Source: JACCXG01 sp963836735
Lineage (GTDB): Bacteria; Acidobacteriota; Vicinamibacteria; Vicinamibacterales; 2-12-FULL-66-21
Reading direction: 5' to 3'
Length of the DNA: 64,000 nt
NCBI GenBank assembly: GCA_963836735.1
Contig: CAWIKP010000040.1
Coordinates: forward strand, 21,393 to 85,392
Part shown: positions 62,692 to 64,000 of the stretch, one piece after another
Layout of the letters: each line of letters begins with the position of its first letter
Numbering within the stretch: position 1 is the first letter of the stretch
Made by a program: the position numbers and the translations under genes
The notes under the pieces: generated by a model
Told to the model about the DNA's origin: nothing
Databases searched by the model: none
The model's input: only the letters and a program-made list of their open reading frames with translations

Positions 62692-64000
62692 AGGTCTTTC
62701 AGTTCTGGCTGTCGCATCGCGCCGAATTGATCGCCTTGATCGGGCAGCATGTGCTGCTGGTGGCGATCTCGACGCTCGCAGCGATTGCCGCAGGCGTGCC
62801 GCTCGGCATCTTTGCCGCGCGCCGCCCCCGCCTCAGCGCGCCGCTCGTCGGGATCGCGAACCTCGTGCAGACCGTTCCAGCCTGGCGATGTTCGGCTTTC
62901 TGCTGCCGGTGCCCCTCCTCGGCGGCGTCGGTGCGCGACTGCGATCGTCGTGCTGATCCTGTACGGGCTGCTGCCGATTATCCGGACCACGATGCCGGTC
63001 TGCAGGGAATCGACCGCTCGATCCGCGAAGCTGGCACGGCAATGGGCATGACCCGCGTGAGCTGCTCCGGCAGGTGGAGCTGCCGCTGGCGATGCCCTCC
63101 ATCGTCGCCGGCATTCGGGTGGCGGCGGTCGTCGGGGTCGGGTCGGCGACGATCGCCGCGGCGATTGGCGCCGGCGGACTGGGCGAATACATCTACCGCG
63201 GGCTGTCGATGGTCGACAGCACGGTGATTCTTGCGGGCGCGATTCCAGCGGCCGGGCTCGCGCTCATCATCGATGGCGGCCTGCTCTGGTTCGAGCGGCG
63301 GCTGGTGTCGCGCCGGCGAACCGGTACCCGCCGCGTCGTGGCCGCCGCCGCGATCGCCGTCATCGCGATCGCCGTACTGGTGCAGTTACGGTGTTTTCGG
63401 GCGGCGGGCGGCGATCGTTGTCGGATCGAAGAATTTCACGGAGCAGTTGATCCTCGGGAGATCTAGCCCAGATCATCGAGCGCGAGACCGGGTTGAGCGT
63501 CGATCGACGGCTCAACCTGGGCGGCACGCTGATCTGCGAGCGGGCGCTGGCGAGCGGCGACATCGACGTCTATGTCGAGTACACCGGCACGGCGCTGACG
63601 GCTGTCTTCCACCAGCCACTCGCGGGCGACTCGTCGGCCGTCCTGCAGACCGTCCGCGACAGCTACGCGCGGACAGGGCGCGCGCTGCTGCAACCGCTCG
63701 GCTTCAACAACACCTTCACGATCCTGGTTCGTGGCAGCGACGCTCGCCAGTTGAAGGTGAGGACCATTGACGATGCGGCCATGCACGCATCAAGTGGCGG
63801 GCTGGTTTCGGCTATGAATTCCTGGAACGGCCCGATGGATTCCCCGGGCTGTCGAAGAAATACGGGCTGCGCTTCGCCGAGCCGCCGCGGGTGATGGATC
63901 TGACGTTGACTTACCGCGCGCTGGCGTCAGGCCAGGTCGACCTGATTGCCGGCGATGCCACTGCCGGTCTGATCAGCGCGCTCGATCTGTTTCCGCTGGA
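62688..64000 (+). CDS. ABC permease fused to substrate-binding domain, OpuC/EgtU-like (frameshifted, 3' end beyond window)
   Basis: Inner-membrane permease (IGQHVLLVAISTLAAIAAGV, IVVLILYGLLPIIRTTM, IREAGTAMGMTR, MPSIVAGIRVAAVVGVGSAT, GAGGLGEYIYRGLSM). After a last helix (VVAAAAIAVIAIAVL) it continues into a periplasmic binding domain (VGSKNFTEQLILGE, SVDRRLNLGGTLICERALAS, DIDVYVEYTGTALTAVFHQP, YGLRFAEPPRVMDLTLTYRA). Fusions of this kind import glycine betaine, choline or ergothioneine. Frame shifts near 62880, 62935, 63055, 63385, 63465 and 63795. The window ends inside the binding domain. Confidence 0.82.

Overview
The window is GC-rich DNA from a Gram-negative soil or sediment type bacterium. 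An outer-membrane polysaccharide exporter, beta-barrel proteins, sigma-54 activators and a Tes/Mss-like radical SAM protein together point to Acidobacteriota, possibly class Vicinamibacteria. That placement is an inference with no marker gene behind it. Many reading frames are broken by single-base indels while the proteins stay recognisable on both sides. I read these as uncorrected sequencing errors and give one span per gene. No rRNA, tRNA, CRISPR array, insertion sequence or phage gene was seen.

Positions 1-34679 are almost entirely minus strand and hold an exopolysaccharide locus whose gene content resembles the XrtA/PEP-CTERM (EpsH-type) loci. Going downstream from 34.7 kb it contains an NtrC/PrsR-like response regulator, a second sigma-54 activator, a degenerate GGDEF-like protein, and the Wza-like exporter, beta-barrel, Wzz-like, tyrosine kinase and polyprenyl glycosylphosphotransferase genes. 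These are followed by a Wzx flippase, a nucleotidyltransferase, YvcK, the XrtA-type ATPase, a UDP-HexNAc dehydrogenase, a membrane GT2, an O-antigen ligase, two CDP-glycerol glycerophosphotransferase-like proteins and a GT2. A second minus-strand run (10849 to 1) holds GT4 enzymes, a heparinase II/III protein, two asparagine-synthase-type amidotransferases and a GDP-mannose 6-dehydrogenase. Between the two runs lies a plus-strand secreted nuclease-fold protein with a carbohydrate-binding module. No exosortase is visible.

Positions 34.7-47.4 kb hold plus-strand cargo: a 74-residue protein with a PEP-CTERM-like tail and four large secreted parallel beta-helix proteins (A-D) with Fn3, PKD and carbohydrate-binding modules. 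The small protein and three of the four beta-helix genes are preceded by -24/-12 (sigma-54) promoters with correct GG-N10-GC spacing, and TGTAA/TTACA elements lie roughly 80-170 bp upstream. The two activators in the same locus could act there. My model is a sigma-54-switched secreted matrix system built around a uronate-containing polysaccharide.

Positions 47.4-54.3 kb are a plus-strand cell-surface cassette: a small-molecule kinase, a short DPGT membrane protein, a NoeA-like methyltransferase, a sulfatase-fold enzyme, a GT2-GtrA fusion and an ArnT-like glycosyltransferase. The remainder (54.3-64 kb) is unrelated: a degenerate histidine kinase, MsrPQ, a Tes/Mss-like radical SAM enzyme, a DUF1080 protein, an OmpR-type regulator with a small barrel-like protein, and an OpuC/EgtU-like ABC importer cut by the right edge.
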